Below are positions 1 through 8,799 of a stretch of DNA of 64,000 nt, piece after piece (position 1 is the first letter of the stretch; every line of letters begins with the position of its first letter). The notes beneath the pieces were generated by a model, which searched no databases, was not told where the DNA came from, and saw only the letters and a program-made list of their open reading frames with translations. Position numbers and translations under genes: made by a program. Source of the stretch: Flammeovirgaceae bacterium (GTDB taxonomy: Bacteria; Bacteroidota; Bacteroidia; Cytophagales; Cyclobacteriaceae); contig JAIYCV010000046.1 in assembly GCA_027487845.1 (NCBI GenBank), forward strand, positions 27,481 to 91,480, in the 5' to 3' direction.

Positions 1-34
1 TTTTACGTTCTCGAGTTTATCGGATGCGGTGTAG
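1..34 (+). CDS. 3' end of a TldE/PmbA-like gene (partial)
   Basis: Only the last ten codons and the TAG stop lie in the window. They read FTFSSLSDAV, identical to the last ten residues of the complete TldE at 4958-6292. The DNA differs at a few silent positions, so this is a diverged second gene copy and not an assembly duplicate. A paralogous TldE, probably preceded by its own TldD, therefore lies just upstream. The length and activity of this copy cannot be judged from the window. Confidence 0.75.
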   Translation, partial: FTFSSLSDAV

Positions 35-126
35 AAAATAGATTTGAGACATTAGTCTTGAGATTTGAGAAAATTCCCAACTGAAAGGCTGAGGATTTTT
101 TTGTTTGAATTGTTTGATTACTTTAG

Positions 127-381
127 ATGAAAAGTACGACTATGAACACTATCCTTTTATTCGGAATGCCCGGCTCGACAGAGATAACTATTTTAGCTTT
201 GTTTTTCGGAATTGCAATATTAACTTTGCTTATCCCCATATTGGCCATTGTTGACATTGTAAGAAGTCAATTTAAGGCCGAGAATGATAAGCTAATTTGG
301 ATTATAGTTGTTGTTTTCTTGCCGTTGGTAGGCTCCCTTCTTTACTTCTCCATGGGGCGAGCCCAAAGATTAGTTCAGTGA
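127..381 (+). CDS. small membrane protein, PLDc_N-like
   Basis: This 84-residue protein has two hydrophobic segments, at about residues 17-45 and 57-75. They are separated by a short polar stretch (RSQFKAENDKLIW), and the second ends in YFSMGRA. This layout matches the phospholipase D N-terminal (PLDc_N) two-helix domain, which also occurs alone as a small inner-membrane protein of unknown function. ATG 127 is used; ATG 142 in the same frame would also leave both helices intact. It sits alone between the TldE tail and a glycosidase gene with no close operon partner. The family call is fairly safe and the function is unknown. Confidence 0.65.
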   Translation: MKSTTMNTILLFGMPGSTEITILALFFGIAILTLLIPILAIVDIVRSQFKAENDKLIWIIVVVFLPLVGSLLYFSMGRAQRLVQ

Positions 382-562
382 TTTTTTCTTTCTGAAATGA
401 TAAATAAAGCCTTTATCGTAACACGAGGGATTTTTATTTGCAGTGGTTCACGTTTGGTTTAGGATGTTTCTTCGCTGGCCATTACTGATGCTTGTTTCGT
501 TAATGCGGATATATTTCTGATATTAATGTGCATTTTGCTCTCATCACTTGTTCCGCAATTTT

Positions 563-2968
563 ATGAATCCAAAACAGATCTTTTTATTATTCCTTTTAGT
601 TGCTGGTTGTTCCGCCCCGGAAACAAAGAACAGCCCTAGTTTTTACAAGAAAATCTCGGCACTTGAGTCGATAAAGGGTAAATCCCAATACGTAGCCTCG
701 CCTTTCGTAGCGGCTGGCGATCGCGTGTATTTGGTGGGTCATCAAGATGGCAGTTTCCCAGATATTGGCTGGCATATTACTGGTGAGATGGGCGGAATCT
801 GGGATCATCCAATTAAACTTATGGACGGATTTACCGCGGCCATAAAAGCCAAGGAGGGTAGGGAAGTGTACTGTCTCAATAATGCAGATCAGTTTACCAA
901 TTTCCCAATTGGGAATAGCCACCATTTTACCTGGAAGGAAGAGAATATTGAGATTGATAGAGTACAATTTATACCTGATGGAGTTGAAGGTGCTATTGTT
1001 GAATTTACAATTCATAACCAAAGCCAAAAAAACAAGGAGTTGATTTTTTCTTTTACTGGAATGATCGATCTGAGACCTACGTGGCTGGGGGAGCGCACCA
1101 ACATGGTGGATGCCGAAGATCAGGTAACTTTTGATAACAATTTATCGGCAGTGGTCGCAAAAGACAAAGACAACCCTTGGCATGTTGTGTTTGGGTCATC
1201 TGGGCGAGCAACTGTTGGGCAAGCGGAAGATTTATGCCCAAAGCAGCTCAGGAAAGGTTTAGGCAAAGATGCTACGCTTTCTTATTCCGTTATCGTTAAT
1301 GCCAACGATGAAGTAATCATTCCATTTTATATTGCAGGGTCTTATCAATCGGAAGATGCACTTCGAGCCAACTACGATGTTTTGAAAACGCAAGGGCAAG
1401 CATTGCTTGAAAAAAAGATGGACCGCTTTAAAAAAATAGATGAAGCTTCTCATCTCACAATTCCCGACAAGGAAGTGCAGCGAATGTACGAATGGCTTAA
1501 GTATAATACGGACTGGCTTACACGCAATGTGCTAGAACAAGGCCGCGGACTTAGCGCTGGCCTTCCGGATTATCCTTGGTGGTTTGGTGCCGATGCCACT
1601 TATGCACTTCAAGGTGCGTTAGTTACAGGTGACCATCAGCTAGCCAAAAGCACTATTCTTCTTCTCCATCAACTATCAAAAAAAACAAATAGTAATGGTC
1701 GGATTGTCCATGAGGTGTCTACCAATGGGTCAGTTTATAATGCAGGCAATGTGAACGAAACAGCGCAATTCATAACGTTGGTGAACACCTATTATGCCTG
1801 GACGGGCGACAAAGAGCTGGTATCACAACTTTTTCCGGATTTAAAAAAGGGAATACAATGGCTACTTGGAGAAAAAGATCCTGACGGCAATCGCTACCCT
1901 AATGGCAGTGGTATGATGGAGATACCAGGCCTTGAATCAGAGTTGGAAATGATTGATGTAGCAGTTTACACACAACAAGCAGTTGCCAGTGCAGCGTCTC
2001 TTGCCACCGCGCTGGGAGATATTGCGACTGCTTCTGAGTATCAAAAAATAGCAGATGAATTGAAAGTCAAAATAGATACGGAATGGTGGCAGCCAAAAGA
2101 AAGTTCTTTTGGCGATTTCAGAGGAACGGTAGCGGAGGCGATGCCAGTTCTAAATGCTGCGTTGGTTAGAAGTGATACGCTTGGTAAAACTTGGGCTGTA
2201 AAAGAGCTAGAAACTACAAAGAAGAACATGGCCAGTTATTCGGTAGGCAAGCGCATTCCTCATGTAATTTATCACAATTGGGTGGTCAACACTCCTATGG
2301 AAACAGGCATTGCAGATTCTGTTAAGGCACGTGCTGCGTTGACAAAGGCAAAAGCCTATGAGAATGCGTTCGGTGCTTTTGTTACAGGTATCGACCGAAC
2401 CGAGGAAGCCGATAGTGTAGTGCTGAAATCGAGAAGGAAAGTTTTCTCCTACACTGGAGCAGTGATGACGCTGCCAACAAGCGTGCTGGCCGTTGGCGCT
2501 GCACGTTATGCAGGTGCAGATGAGGCACTGCATTATGTAAAGAAACTCCAACAATCTTTTAGCTATGCGTTGCCAGGATCTATGTATGAAGTTTCCCCCG
2601 ACTTTGGAATGATGACACAAGCCTGGAATATTTATGGCGTGGCCGTGCCGTTGATTAACTATATTTTCGGTATTCAACCAAAGGCCTTTGACAAAAGTAT
2701 CTACCTTTCTCCGCAGCTCCCTGTTTCTTGGAAGGATGCTTCCATTGAAAATGTAAAGATGGGAGCCAATTCATTGAGTCTGACAATCAACCTAAAGAAT
2801 GACTATAAAGAATATCGTATTAGCCAAACGATCGCTGATTGGAATATTTTTATTGACGTCAAAAAGACGAAAAAAATACTTGTGAATGACAAAGAAGTTG
2901 CAGTTAAATCGATTTCAAACAATTGGCTTAAAATCAGTGGTAAGGAGTTGGTTGTAAAGATTTATTGA
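563..2968 (+). CDS. six-hairpin glycosidase-like lipoprotein
   Basis: The 801-residue protein begins with a lipoprotein signal whose lipobox is LLVAGC (Cys at about residue 16), so it is probably anchored to a membrane outside the cytoplasm. The central part (about residues 300-700) resembles the (alpha/alpha)6 catalytic domain of glycogen-debranching and GH15-like enzymes. Features are LPDYPWWFGADATYAL, NVNETAQFITLVNTYYAWTGD and alternating helices. The N-terminal part is beta-rich and the last 90 residues look like a small beta domain. Substrate and catalytic acids cannot be assigned by reading. ATG 563 is preferred over TTG 548 because it places the signal peptide at the N terminus. It has no adjacent SusC/SusD pair. 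Confidence 0.65.
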   Translation: MNPKQIFLLFLLVAGCSAPETKNSPSFYKKISALESIKGKSQYVASPFVAAGDRVYLVGHQDGSFPDIGWHITGEMGGIWDHPIKLMDGFTAAIKAKEGREVYCLNNADQFTNFPIGNSHHFTWKEENIEIDRVQFIPDGVEGAIVEFTIHNQSQKNKELIFSFTGMIDLRPTWLGERTNMVDAEDQVTFDNNLSAVVAKDKDNPWHVVFGSSGRATVGQAEDLCPKQLRKGLGKDATLSYSVIVNANDEVIIPFYIAGSYQSEDALRANYDVLKTQGQALLEKKMDRFKKIDEASHLTIPDKEVQRMYEWLKYNTDWLTRNVLEQGRGLSAGLPDYPWWFGADATYALQGALVTGDHQLAKSTILLLHQLSKKTNSNGRIVHEVSTNGSVYNAGNVNETAQFITLVNTYYAWTGDKELVSQLFPDLKKGIQWLLGEKDPDGNRYPNGSGMMEIPGLESELEMIDVAVYTQQAVASAASLATALGDIATASEYQKIADELKVKIDTEWWQPKESSFGDFRGTVAEAMPVLNAALVRSDTLGKTWAVKELETTKKNMASYSVGKRIPHVIYHNWVVNTPMETGIADSVKARAALTKAKAYENAFGAFVTGIDRTEEADSVVLKSRRKVFSYTGAVMTLPTSVLAVGAARYAGADEALHYVKKLQQSFSYALPGSMYEVSPDFGMMTQAWNIYGVAVPLINYIFGIQPKAFDKSIYLSPQLPVSWKDASIENVKMGANSLSLTINLKNDYKEYRISQTIADWNIFIDVKKTKKILVNDKEVAVKSISNNWLKISGKELVVKIY

Positions 2969-3246
2969 AAATAGAGTGACGTTACCGATCAAATAAAGTT
3001 GGTAACTTTTTATGAGTTGTTTCCGTCTTAAGGCGAACTATTTACTAAGTTAAATTGTCGGTATAACAATCATTGGGGAATTAAGAAAGAGTCTACATTT
3101 ACCAGTACAATTAGAGTTTAAAAAACAATTACTAACACGTGAAATCGTCATTAAGATTCTCTACACCCAGCGGCATGATAATCTCAGCGATTCCCCCGCT
3201 AAGGCTGGACAGGCAATGTGACACCTAAAAAACAAATTACTAACAA
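2969..3246. other. intergenic region with duplicated leader of tldD
   Basis: This stretch of 278 bases holds no convincing gene. Bases 3120-3144 (a run of six A, then CAATTACTAACACGTGAAA) are nearly repeated at 3227-3252, where the second copy ends at the tldD start codon. The first copy has GTG at the equivalent position (3139), followed by 29 open codons to a stop at 3226-3228. No terminator follows the glycosidase gene. Confidence 0.5.
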
Positions 3247-4881
3247 ATGAAACGCAGAGATTTTATTTACTTATCGGGCCTGGGAGCAGCAGCGAGTATG
3301 TTGCCCGGAATTCCGTTGATGGGAAACCCGATAGATCCGAGCCGCGCGCTGGAGACAGTGGATGTGGCGTTGAAAAAGCAATTGGCCGATGTGGCACTCA
3401 ATGCCGCCCGAAGCAAAGGCGCTACTTACACCGATGTCCGCATCGGTAGATACCTCAATCAGTTTGTGGTAACCCGCGAAGACAAAGTGCAGAACATTGT
3501 CAACACGGAATCGTATGGCATGGGTATCCGCGTAATTGCCAACGGCAGTTGGGGTTTTGCAGCCATCGACAAAATGGACAAAGACAACATCGCAAAAGCG
3601 GCAGAACAAGCGGTAGCAATTGCCAAAGAAAATGCCCGCCTGCTCACAGAGCCAGTTCGTCTTGCTCCACAAAAGGGATATGGTGAAGTAAGTTGGAAAG
3701 CCCCTATCGAGAAAAATTCGTTTCAAGTGCCGATCAAAGAAAAAGTCGATTTGCTCTTGAGTGTGAACGATGCTGCCATGAAAGCCGGTGCTGACTACAT
3801 CAATTCCATATTGTTTATGGTGAATGAGCAGAAGTATTTTGCTTCTACCGATGGTTCATATATTGATCAGGATGTTCATCGTATATGGCCAGCTTTTTTT
3901 GCTACCAAAATTGATAAGACTACAGGAAAATTTGAAACCAGAAATTCATTGAGCGCGCCAATGGGCATGGGTTATGAGTACTTGTATGCTCGTCCACAAG
4001 ATAAGATTGCTGGTGTAACAACGCTATACAAAGGTCGCTATGATATGTTGGAAGATGCAAAAGCGGCTGGAGCACAAGCAGGTGAAAAACTGAAAGCCAA
4101 ATCAGTAGAACCGGGCAAGTATGATCTGATTTTAGATCCTTCTCATTTATGGCTTACCATTCATGAATCTACCGGTCACCCAACGGAATTGGATCGCGTG
4201 CTTGGCTACGAGGCCAACTTTGCGGGCACCAGTTTCTTAACACTCGATAAATGGGCATCGAAGAATTTCCAATATGGGAGTAAACTAGTAAATATTGTAG
4301 CAGACAAAACTCAAGTAGGATCTCTTGGAGCTGTAGGTTATGACGATGAGGGTGTCGGCTGCGGGCAATGGGATATCGTGAAAGAAGGAATTTTGGTAAA
4401 CTACCAAACCATTCGCGATCAAGCACACATGCTGGGTCTCACTGCATCACAAGGTTGCTGTTATGCCGATAATTGGAGTAGCGTACAATTTCAACGTATG
4501 CCAAACATATCGTTGCAACCGGGCAAGGAAAAGAGAAGTATTGACGACATTATTAAAGGGGTGGAGAAAGGAATTTATATTATTGGTGATGGCTCTTTCT
4601 CCATCGATCAACAGCGATACAATTTCCAATTTGGTGGTCAGTTGTACTACGAAATCAAGAATGGCAAAATCGTTGGCATGTTACGCGATGTTGCTTACCA
4701 AGCAAACACAAAAGAGTTTTGGAATTCATGCACTGCCATAGCCGACCAAAGTGACTATCGCTTGGGCGGATCATTCTTTGATGGAAAGGGGCAGCCTTCA
4801 CAAAGCAGTGCAGTTTCGCACGGATCTTCTACTGCGCGCTTTAATGGCGTGAATGTAATTAACACAGGAAGAACTATTTAA
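3247..4881 (+). CDS. tldD: TldD-family metalloprotease with Tat-like leader
   Basis: This 544-residue protein belongs to the TldD/PmbA (U62) family; TldD is the zinc-protease partner of the TldD-TldE heterodimer. The family's metal site HExxxH is visible as HESTGH (H306, E307, H311). Unlike cytosolic E. coli TldD, it starts with RRDFIYLSGLGAAAS, which has the twin-arginine and hydrophobic core of a Tat signal. It may therefore be exported folded. TldE follows 76 bases downstream in the same direction, so the pair is probably co-transcribed. In E. coli the complex degrades unfolded peptides and matures microcin B17; no peptide precursor is visible here. The annotation is strong and the export is inferred. 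Confidence 0.92.
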   Translation: MKRRDFIYLSGLGAAASMLPGIPLMGNPIDPSRALETVDVALKKQLADVALNAARSKGATYTDVRIGRYLNQFVVTREDKVQNIVNTESYGMGIRVIANGSWGFAAIDKMDKDNIAKAAEQAVAIAKENARLLTEPVRLAPQKGYGEVSWKAPIEKNSFQVPIKEKVDLLLSVNDAAMKAGADYINSILFMVNEQKYFASTDGSYIDQDVHRIWPAFFATKIDKTTGKFETRNSLSAPMGMGYEYLYARPQDKIAGVTTLYKGRYDMLEDAKAAGAQAGEKLKAKSVEPGKYDLILDPSHLWLTIHESTGHPTELDRVLGYEANFAGTSFLTLDKWASKNFQYGSKLVNIVADKTQVGSLGAVGYDDEGVGCGQWDIVKEGILVNYQTIRDQAHMLGLTASQGCCYADNWSSVQFQRMPNISLQPGKEKRSIDDIIKGVEKGIYIIGDGSFSIDQQRYNFQFGGQLYYEIKNGKIVGMLRDVAYQANTKEFWNSCTAIADQSDYRLGGSFFDGKGQPSQSSAVSHGSSTARFNGVNVINTGRTI

Positions 4882-4957
4882 TCGTTGTTCGATGCTGGTT
4901 GTTCGTTATTCGAGCGACCAGTGCGAACGACCAATAACCAATAACTAATAACGAATT
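4882..4957. repeat. low-complexity spacer with imperfect inverted repeat
   Basis: The spacer between tldD and tldE contains an imperfect 10-bp inverted repeat, TGGTTGTTCG (4896-4905) and CGAACGACCA (4924-4933), with one mismatch. It is followed by a run of short AATAAC-type repeats up to the tldE ATG. No T-run follows the hairpin, so a terminator is unlikely. Confidence 0.45.
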
Positions 4958-6292
4958 ATGCCAATACTAACAAAAGACGAAGCCTTCGCTTTACTAAAAA
5001 AAGTGCTGAGCTATTCCAAAGCAGACGAATGTGAAGTAAACCTCAATGGAACCGATAGTGGAAATATTCGCTACGCGCGAAATTCCGTTTCTACTAGTGG
5101 CAAGATCAGTCAAGCACAACTGGTGGTATCTTCTTCTTATGGAAAGAAATCGGGCGTTGCAACGATCAACGAATTTGACGATGCCTCATTGGAAAAAGTA
5201 GTGCGCAGATCGGAGGAGCTTGCCATGCTTGCTCCAGAAAATCCAGAATATGTATCTTTTCTTGGACCGCAGAAATATGCAGAGCCAATCACGTTCGTTC
5301 CCGCTACAGCGGCCATCACCCCCAAGTTAAGGTCCGACTTAGTGGCTGCTAGTCTGCAAGTGGCAAAAGAAGCCAAGGCTGTGGCGGCAGGGTTCTTGGA
5401 AGACAATAACGGCTATTCTGCCATGATGAATTCCAAAGGACTGTTTGCCTACAACACGTCTACGAATACAAATTTTTCGATTACGGTAAGAACAGAAGAT
5501 GGTCGAGGGTCTGGTTATGCAACCCGGGGCTACAATGACGTAACAAAACTTGATACCAAGAGGGCCACACAAATCGCTACTGAGAAGGCCGTAAAATCTG
5601 CGGAAGCGAAAGCCATAGAGCCAGGGAAATATACAGTGATTTTAGAACCAGCTGCAGTTGCCGTTTTATTGGAACGCCTATTTTTTGGATTAGATGCACG
5701 CCAGGCCGATGAAGGTCGCAGCTTTTTAAGCAAAGCAGGAGGTGGAACCAAGTTGGGCGACAAGCTAGTGGACGAACGCGTAAACATTTATTCCGATCCA
5801 TTGAATCCTGAACTTCCAACCAGTACATGGAATGGCGATGGCCGCCCGCTAGAAAAAGTATCATGGATAGAAAAAGGTGTAGTTAAGAATTTAACCTATT
5901 CGCGATATTGGGCTGAGAAGAAAGGGGTAAAAGCAATACCAGGGCCAGATGGTGCGATTATGGAAGGTGGAACAAAATCATTAGAGGAATTAATTGCCGG
6001 AACAAAGAAAGGAGTACTTGTGACCCGCCTTTGGTATATACGCGATGTTGATCCTCAAACGCTATTGCTTACCGGGTTAACGCGCGATGGTACTTTCTAT
6101 ATTGAAAATGGCAAGATTCAATACCCAATTAAAAATTTCCGTTTTAACGAAAGCCCGGTAATCATGTTAAACAACTTGGAAGAGTTGGGCAAAGTTGAAA
6201 GAACGGTGAGTGTAGAATCAAATGCTAATTACTTATTGCCTCCGCTGAAGATCAGAGACTTTACGTTCTCAAGCTTATCGGATGCGGTGTAA
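4958..6292 (+). CDS. tldE: TldE/PmbA family protein
   Basis: This 444-residue protein is the non-catalytic partner of TldD. It lacks the HExxxH motif but keeps the family layout, including EPGKYTVILEPAAVAVLLE in the middle and a C-terminal half with LVTRLWYIRDVDPQTLLLTG. It has no signal peptide, whereas the TldD encoded just upstream has a Tat-like leader. If the two form a complex outside the cytoplasm, TldE would have to be carried along. Its last ten residues equal those encoded at bases 2-31, which shows that a paralogue lies upstream of the window. A strong terminator follows at 6320. Confidence 0.92.
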   Translation: MPILTKDEAFALLKKVLSYSKADECEVNLNGTDSGNIRYARNSVSTSGKISQAQLVVSSSYGKKSGVATINEFDDASLEKVVRRSEELAMLAPENPEYVSFLGPQKYAEPITFVPATAAITPKLRSDLVAASLQVAKEAKAVAAGFLEDNNGYSAMMNSKGLFAYNTSTNTNFSITVRTEDGRGSGYATRGYNDVTKLDTKRATQIATEKAVKSAEAKAIEPGKYTVILEPAAVAVLLERLFFGLDARQADEGRSFLSKAGGGTKLGDKLVDERVNIYSDPLNPELPTSTWNGDGRPLEKVSWIEKGVVKNLTYSRYWAEKKGVKAIPGPDGAIMEGGTKSLEELIAGTKKGVLVTRLWYIRDVDPQTLLLTGLTRDGTFYIENGKIQYPIKNFRFNESPVIMLNNLEELGKVERTVSVESNANYLLPPLKIRDFTFSSLSDAV

Positions 6293-6319
6293 CAGATAAG
6301 TTGAAGTTTTTATCAAAAG

Positions 6320-6347
6320 TCTCCGAATTCGTTTTCGGAGATTTTTT
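6320..6347 (+). terminator. intrinsic terminator after tldE
   Basis: An 8-bp perfect stem, TCTCCGAA (6320-6327) with TTCGGAGA (6334-6341), has a 6-nt loop and is followed by six T. It ends the tldD-tldE transcript. Confidence 0.85.
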
Positions 6348-6398
6348 GTTTTTGGCTCGCCCTGAAATGTTTCCGCTCATAACATTATCCATGATTAG

Positions 6399-7073
6399 TT
6401 GAGGCGAAAAGCCGACTTTTGTAGATTGAAAAATCAAAGAGAATTTGTGATTTCGTCAGACAACCGCTTTTTCTTTACCCGCTTGCAATATGAGTCGGGA
6501 GATTGGGATGTTGATCAGCGCATGCCGGTCAATGTCTTGAATTCATTGATCGAATACACTACGCTGAAAATAGATACCAATGAAAATATCGTGTCGTTGA
6601 GCAGCGATGAAATTTTTCGTTGCCCCTTCTGCTATCTTAGTGGCCACAAGTTGCTCGAGTTTACCGCAAAAGAAAAAGAGAATTTTGAGAAGTATGTTAA
6701 GAATGGGGGCTTCGTATTTGTTGACGATTGCAATCACGATATTGATGGATTATTTGCCAAGTCATTTGAGTCGCAGATGGATCGAATCTTTGGGGCACAG
6801 TCGTTGAAAAAAATCCCTAATAATCATCCAATCTATGCATCCTTTTTTCAATTTGAAGGGCCACCTACGACTTCTCAGGAACTGAACGGTTGGGGAGACG
6901 ATATTGTTCATGACTATTTAAAAGCCATCGAAGTTAACAAGCGGATAGGAGTGCTTTACAGCAACAAAGATTATGGCTGCGAATGGGATTACGATTTTAG
7001 AAACAAACGATTTTATAGAATTGACAATACGAGATTTAGTGTGAATATTGTGATGTATGCTTTAACGAGTTAA
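6399..7073 (+). CDS. DUF4159 domain protein
   Basis: The protein (224 residues from TTG 6399) matches the DUF4159 pattern. It has FFFTRLQYESGDWDVDQRMP near the start, GHKLLEFTAKEKENFEKYV, then NGGFVFVDDC, a Rossmann-like strand and turn as in glutamine-amidotransferase-like folds. DUF4159 proteins commonly accompany MoxR ATPases and DUF58 proteins, as here. No signal peptide or membrane segment is visible, so this version looks cytoplasmic. The start is uncertain: no ATG fits upstream of the domain, and GTG 6447 (208 residues) is a good alternative. A terminator-like hairpin at 7086 separates it from moxR, so it may be transcribed separately. Confidence 0.75.
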   Translation: MRRKADFCRLKNQREFVISSDNRFFFTRLQYESGDWDVDQRMPVNVLNSLIEYTTLKIDTNENIVSLSSDEIFRCPFCYLSGHKLLEFTAKEKENFEKYVKNGGFVFVDDCNHDIDGLFAKSFESQMDRIFGAQSLKKIPNNHPIYASFFQFEGPPTTSQELNGWGDDIVHDYLKAIEVNKRIGVLYSNKDYGCEWDYDFRNKRFYRIDNTRFSVNIVMYALTS

Positions 7074-7085
7074 GTAGTCCGAAAG

Positions 7086-7125
7086 TCGGGAAGACGGCAA
7101 GCTCCTTTCTTACTTCCCGATTTTT
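7086..7125 (+). terminator. hairpin terminator between DUF4159 gene and moxR
   Basis: An 8-bp stem, TCGGGAAG (7086-7093) with CTTCCCGA (7113-7120), has a 19-nt loop and is followed by five T. Flanking AAAGTC and GACTTT could extend the pairing. The long loop makes it weaker than the other terminators in this window. Confidence 0.6.
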
Positions 7126-7141
7126 CTGACTTTCTAACTAC

Positions 7142-8158
7142 ATGAAAATTATGAATGAAGAACTAAAACCAACCGAACAATCCGTGCAAGAGATTATAAC
7201 AGACCTTAACAATCTCAAGAAGGAGATCAAAAAAGTAATTGTAGGACAAGAGGAAACTATCGATCAGTTGCTCATTACTTTTTTAGCAGGCGGCCATGCT
7301 TTGTTAGAAGGTGTTCCAGGCTTAGCGAAGACCTTAATGATTCGCTCCTTATCAGAGGCGATTGAATTACGCTTTCGCAGGATTCAATTCACACCCGACT
7401 TGATGCCTTCGGATATTATTGGTACAGAAGTGTTAGAAGAAGATCATACTACCGGCAAACGGATTTTTCAATTCAACAAAGGTCCTATTTTTGCCAATAT
7501 CATTTTAGCGGACGAAATTAACCGGACGTCACCAAAAACGCAGGCTGCTTTACTCGAGGCCATGCAAGAGTTTGAAGTTACCTACGCGGGTGTGACGTAT
7601 CCGCTAGAGAGACCTTTTTTTATTTTAGCAACACAAAATCCGATTGAACAAGCAGGCACGTTTCCATTGCCAGAAGCACAACTAGATCGTTTCTTATTGT
7701 ATATCAAAGTAGGTTATCCGACAGCCGAAGAAGAAAAATCGATTCTTGAAAACACCACTGGTAAACGAGGCGAAGCAATTCACAAAGTAATTGAAGGAAG
7801 TAAAATTATAGAAGCCCAAAAATTAGTTCGTGAAGTTCATATCAACAAAGACTTGATTGCATGGGTGAGTAGTATTGTGCGGGCAACTCGCTCCGGTACA
7901 AGTGACGTGAAGTATGTGAACGAATGGGTGCGTTGGGGGGCAGGTCCTCGTGCCGGTCAGGCAATGATACTCACCGCCAAGGCAAGGGCGTTGCTTAATG
8001 GGCGTTTTGCTGTAAAGCAAGAAGACATTCAGCATGTTGCTTATCCTGTTTTACGCCATCGCATCTTAATGAATTTCAAAGCTGAATCAGAAGGTATTAC
8101 TTCAGATTTTGTGACAAAGCACCTACTTGAAAAGGTTGTTATAAAGGAGGATTTATAA
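7142..8158 (+). CDS. MoxR family AAA+ ATPase
   Basis: This 338-residue AAA+ protein of the MoxR type has a Walker A GVPGLAKT (residues 57-64) and a Walker B ILADE (D124, E125) followed by INRTSPKTQAALLEAMQE. The sensor 1 region reads ATQNPIEQAGTFPLPEAQLDRF. MoxR ATPases act as chaperones or activators for partner proteins with von Willebrand A or DUF58 domains, and such genes lie directly downstream. ATG 7142 is used; ATG 7151 is an equally good start. The 641 bases between this gene and the DUF58 gene are filled by a toxin-antitoxin pair, which is unusual because moxR and DUF58 genes are normally adjacent. It is the only moxR gene in the window. Confidence 0.95.
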   Translation: MKIMNEELKPTEQSVQEIITDLNNLKKEIKKVIVGQEETIDQLLITFLAGGHALLEGVPGLAKTLMIRSLSEAIELRFRRIQFTPDLMPSDIIGTEVLEEDHTTGKRIFQFNKGPIFANIILADEINRTSPKTQAALLEAMQEFEVTYAGVTYPLERPFFILATQNPIEQAGTFPLPEAQLDRFLLYIKVGYPTAEEEKSILENTTGKRGEAIHKVIEGSKIIEAQKLVREVHINKDLIAWVSSIVRATRSGTSDVKYVNEWVRWGAGPRAGQAMILTAKARALLNGRFAVKQEDIQHVAYPVLRHRILMNFKAESEGITSDFVTKHLLEKVVIKEDL

Positions 8159-8217
8159 TCTGTAAGTACCCTGCTAGTTAAAAAATTGGTGTTATCTTTG
8201 AAATACAAATTACAAAT

Positions 8218-8454
8218 ATGAGTACCCTCGCAATTCGACAAAAACTACATCAATACATAGAAACTGCTCATGACAAAAAAATTAAGGCGATTTTTGCCAT
8301 TGTTGAAGACGAAATAGAAGATGCCAATATTATTTGGACAGATGAATTTGTAAGCGAACTTCAAAAAAGAGCAGATGATTTTGAAAATGGGAGAGTGAAA
8401 GGACGCACTTGGCAACAAGTGAGGCGAGGCGTAAAAAAGCAAAAACGTGGATGA
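8218..8454 (+). CDS. putative antitoxin of a ParE/RelE-type module
   Basis: The 78-residue charged protein has an N-terminal helix (MSTLAIRQKLHQYIETAHD) and a C-terminal WTDEFVSELQKRADDFENG segment. The second segment resembles the toxin-binding tail of Bacteroidota addiction-module antitoxins. The basic C terminus (RRGVKKQKRG) is unusual. Its stop codon TGA is immediately followed by the GTG start of the toxin gene, the tight coupling expected of a toxin-antitoxin pair. It most likely neutralises the toxin and represses its own promoter. The call rests mainly on size, context and the helix pattern. Confidence 0.7.
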   Translation: MSTLAIRQKLHQYIETAHDKKIKAIFAIVEDEIEDANIIWTDEFVSELQKRADDFENGRVKGRTWQQVRRGVKKQKRG

Positions 8455-8754
8455 GTGAAATATAAAATAATTTTTCATCCTGTTGCCGAAAAAGAGTTTA
8501 ATGATGCCTATTATTGGTACGAAGAGCAGTTAGCAGGTCTTGGGTATCGTTTCGAAGAGTGCATTGATATAAAATTAAATCAAATAACATCGAATCCTCG
8601 TCTTTTTCCAAAGGGAAAGAGAATTTTCAGAGAAGCATTAGTTGATACATTTCCATACCAACTGGTCTACAAAATTTTGGAAAAGGAAAAAGTAGTGTTT
8701 ATCGTAGCGGTGTATCATTCTAGTCGCAATCCTACAAAGAAATATAGAAAGTAA
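8455..8754 (+). CDS. ParE/RelE-family toxin
   Basis: The 99-residue protein has the ParE/RelE superfamily pattern: an N-terminal strand (KYKIIFHPVAEKEF), a helical hairpin (DAYYWYEEQLAGLGYRFEE), and a C-terminal sheet ending PYQLVYKILEKEKVVFIVAVYHSSRNP. The PYQLVY and VYHSSR elements are typical of ParE-like toxins. The start is GTG 8455, directly after the antitoxin stop. Members poison gyrase or cleave mRNA on ribosomes, and which applies here cannot be told. The module sits between moxR and the DUF58 gene, so it was probably inserted into an existing operon. Confidence 0.85.
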   Translation: MKYKIIFHPVAEKEFNDAYYWYEEQLAGLGYRFEECIDIKLNQITSNPRLFPKGKRIFREALVDTFPYQLVYKILEKEKVVFIVAVYHSSRNPTKKYRK

Positions 8755-8799
8755 ATCAAAAAGATAAGGTGTAACGATACTGACAAATAGTATTACAGA

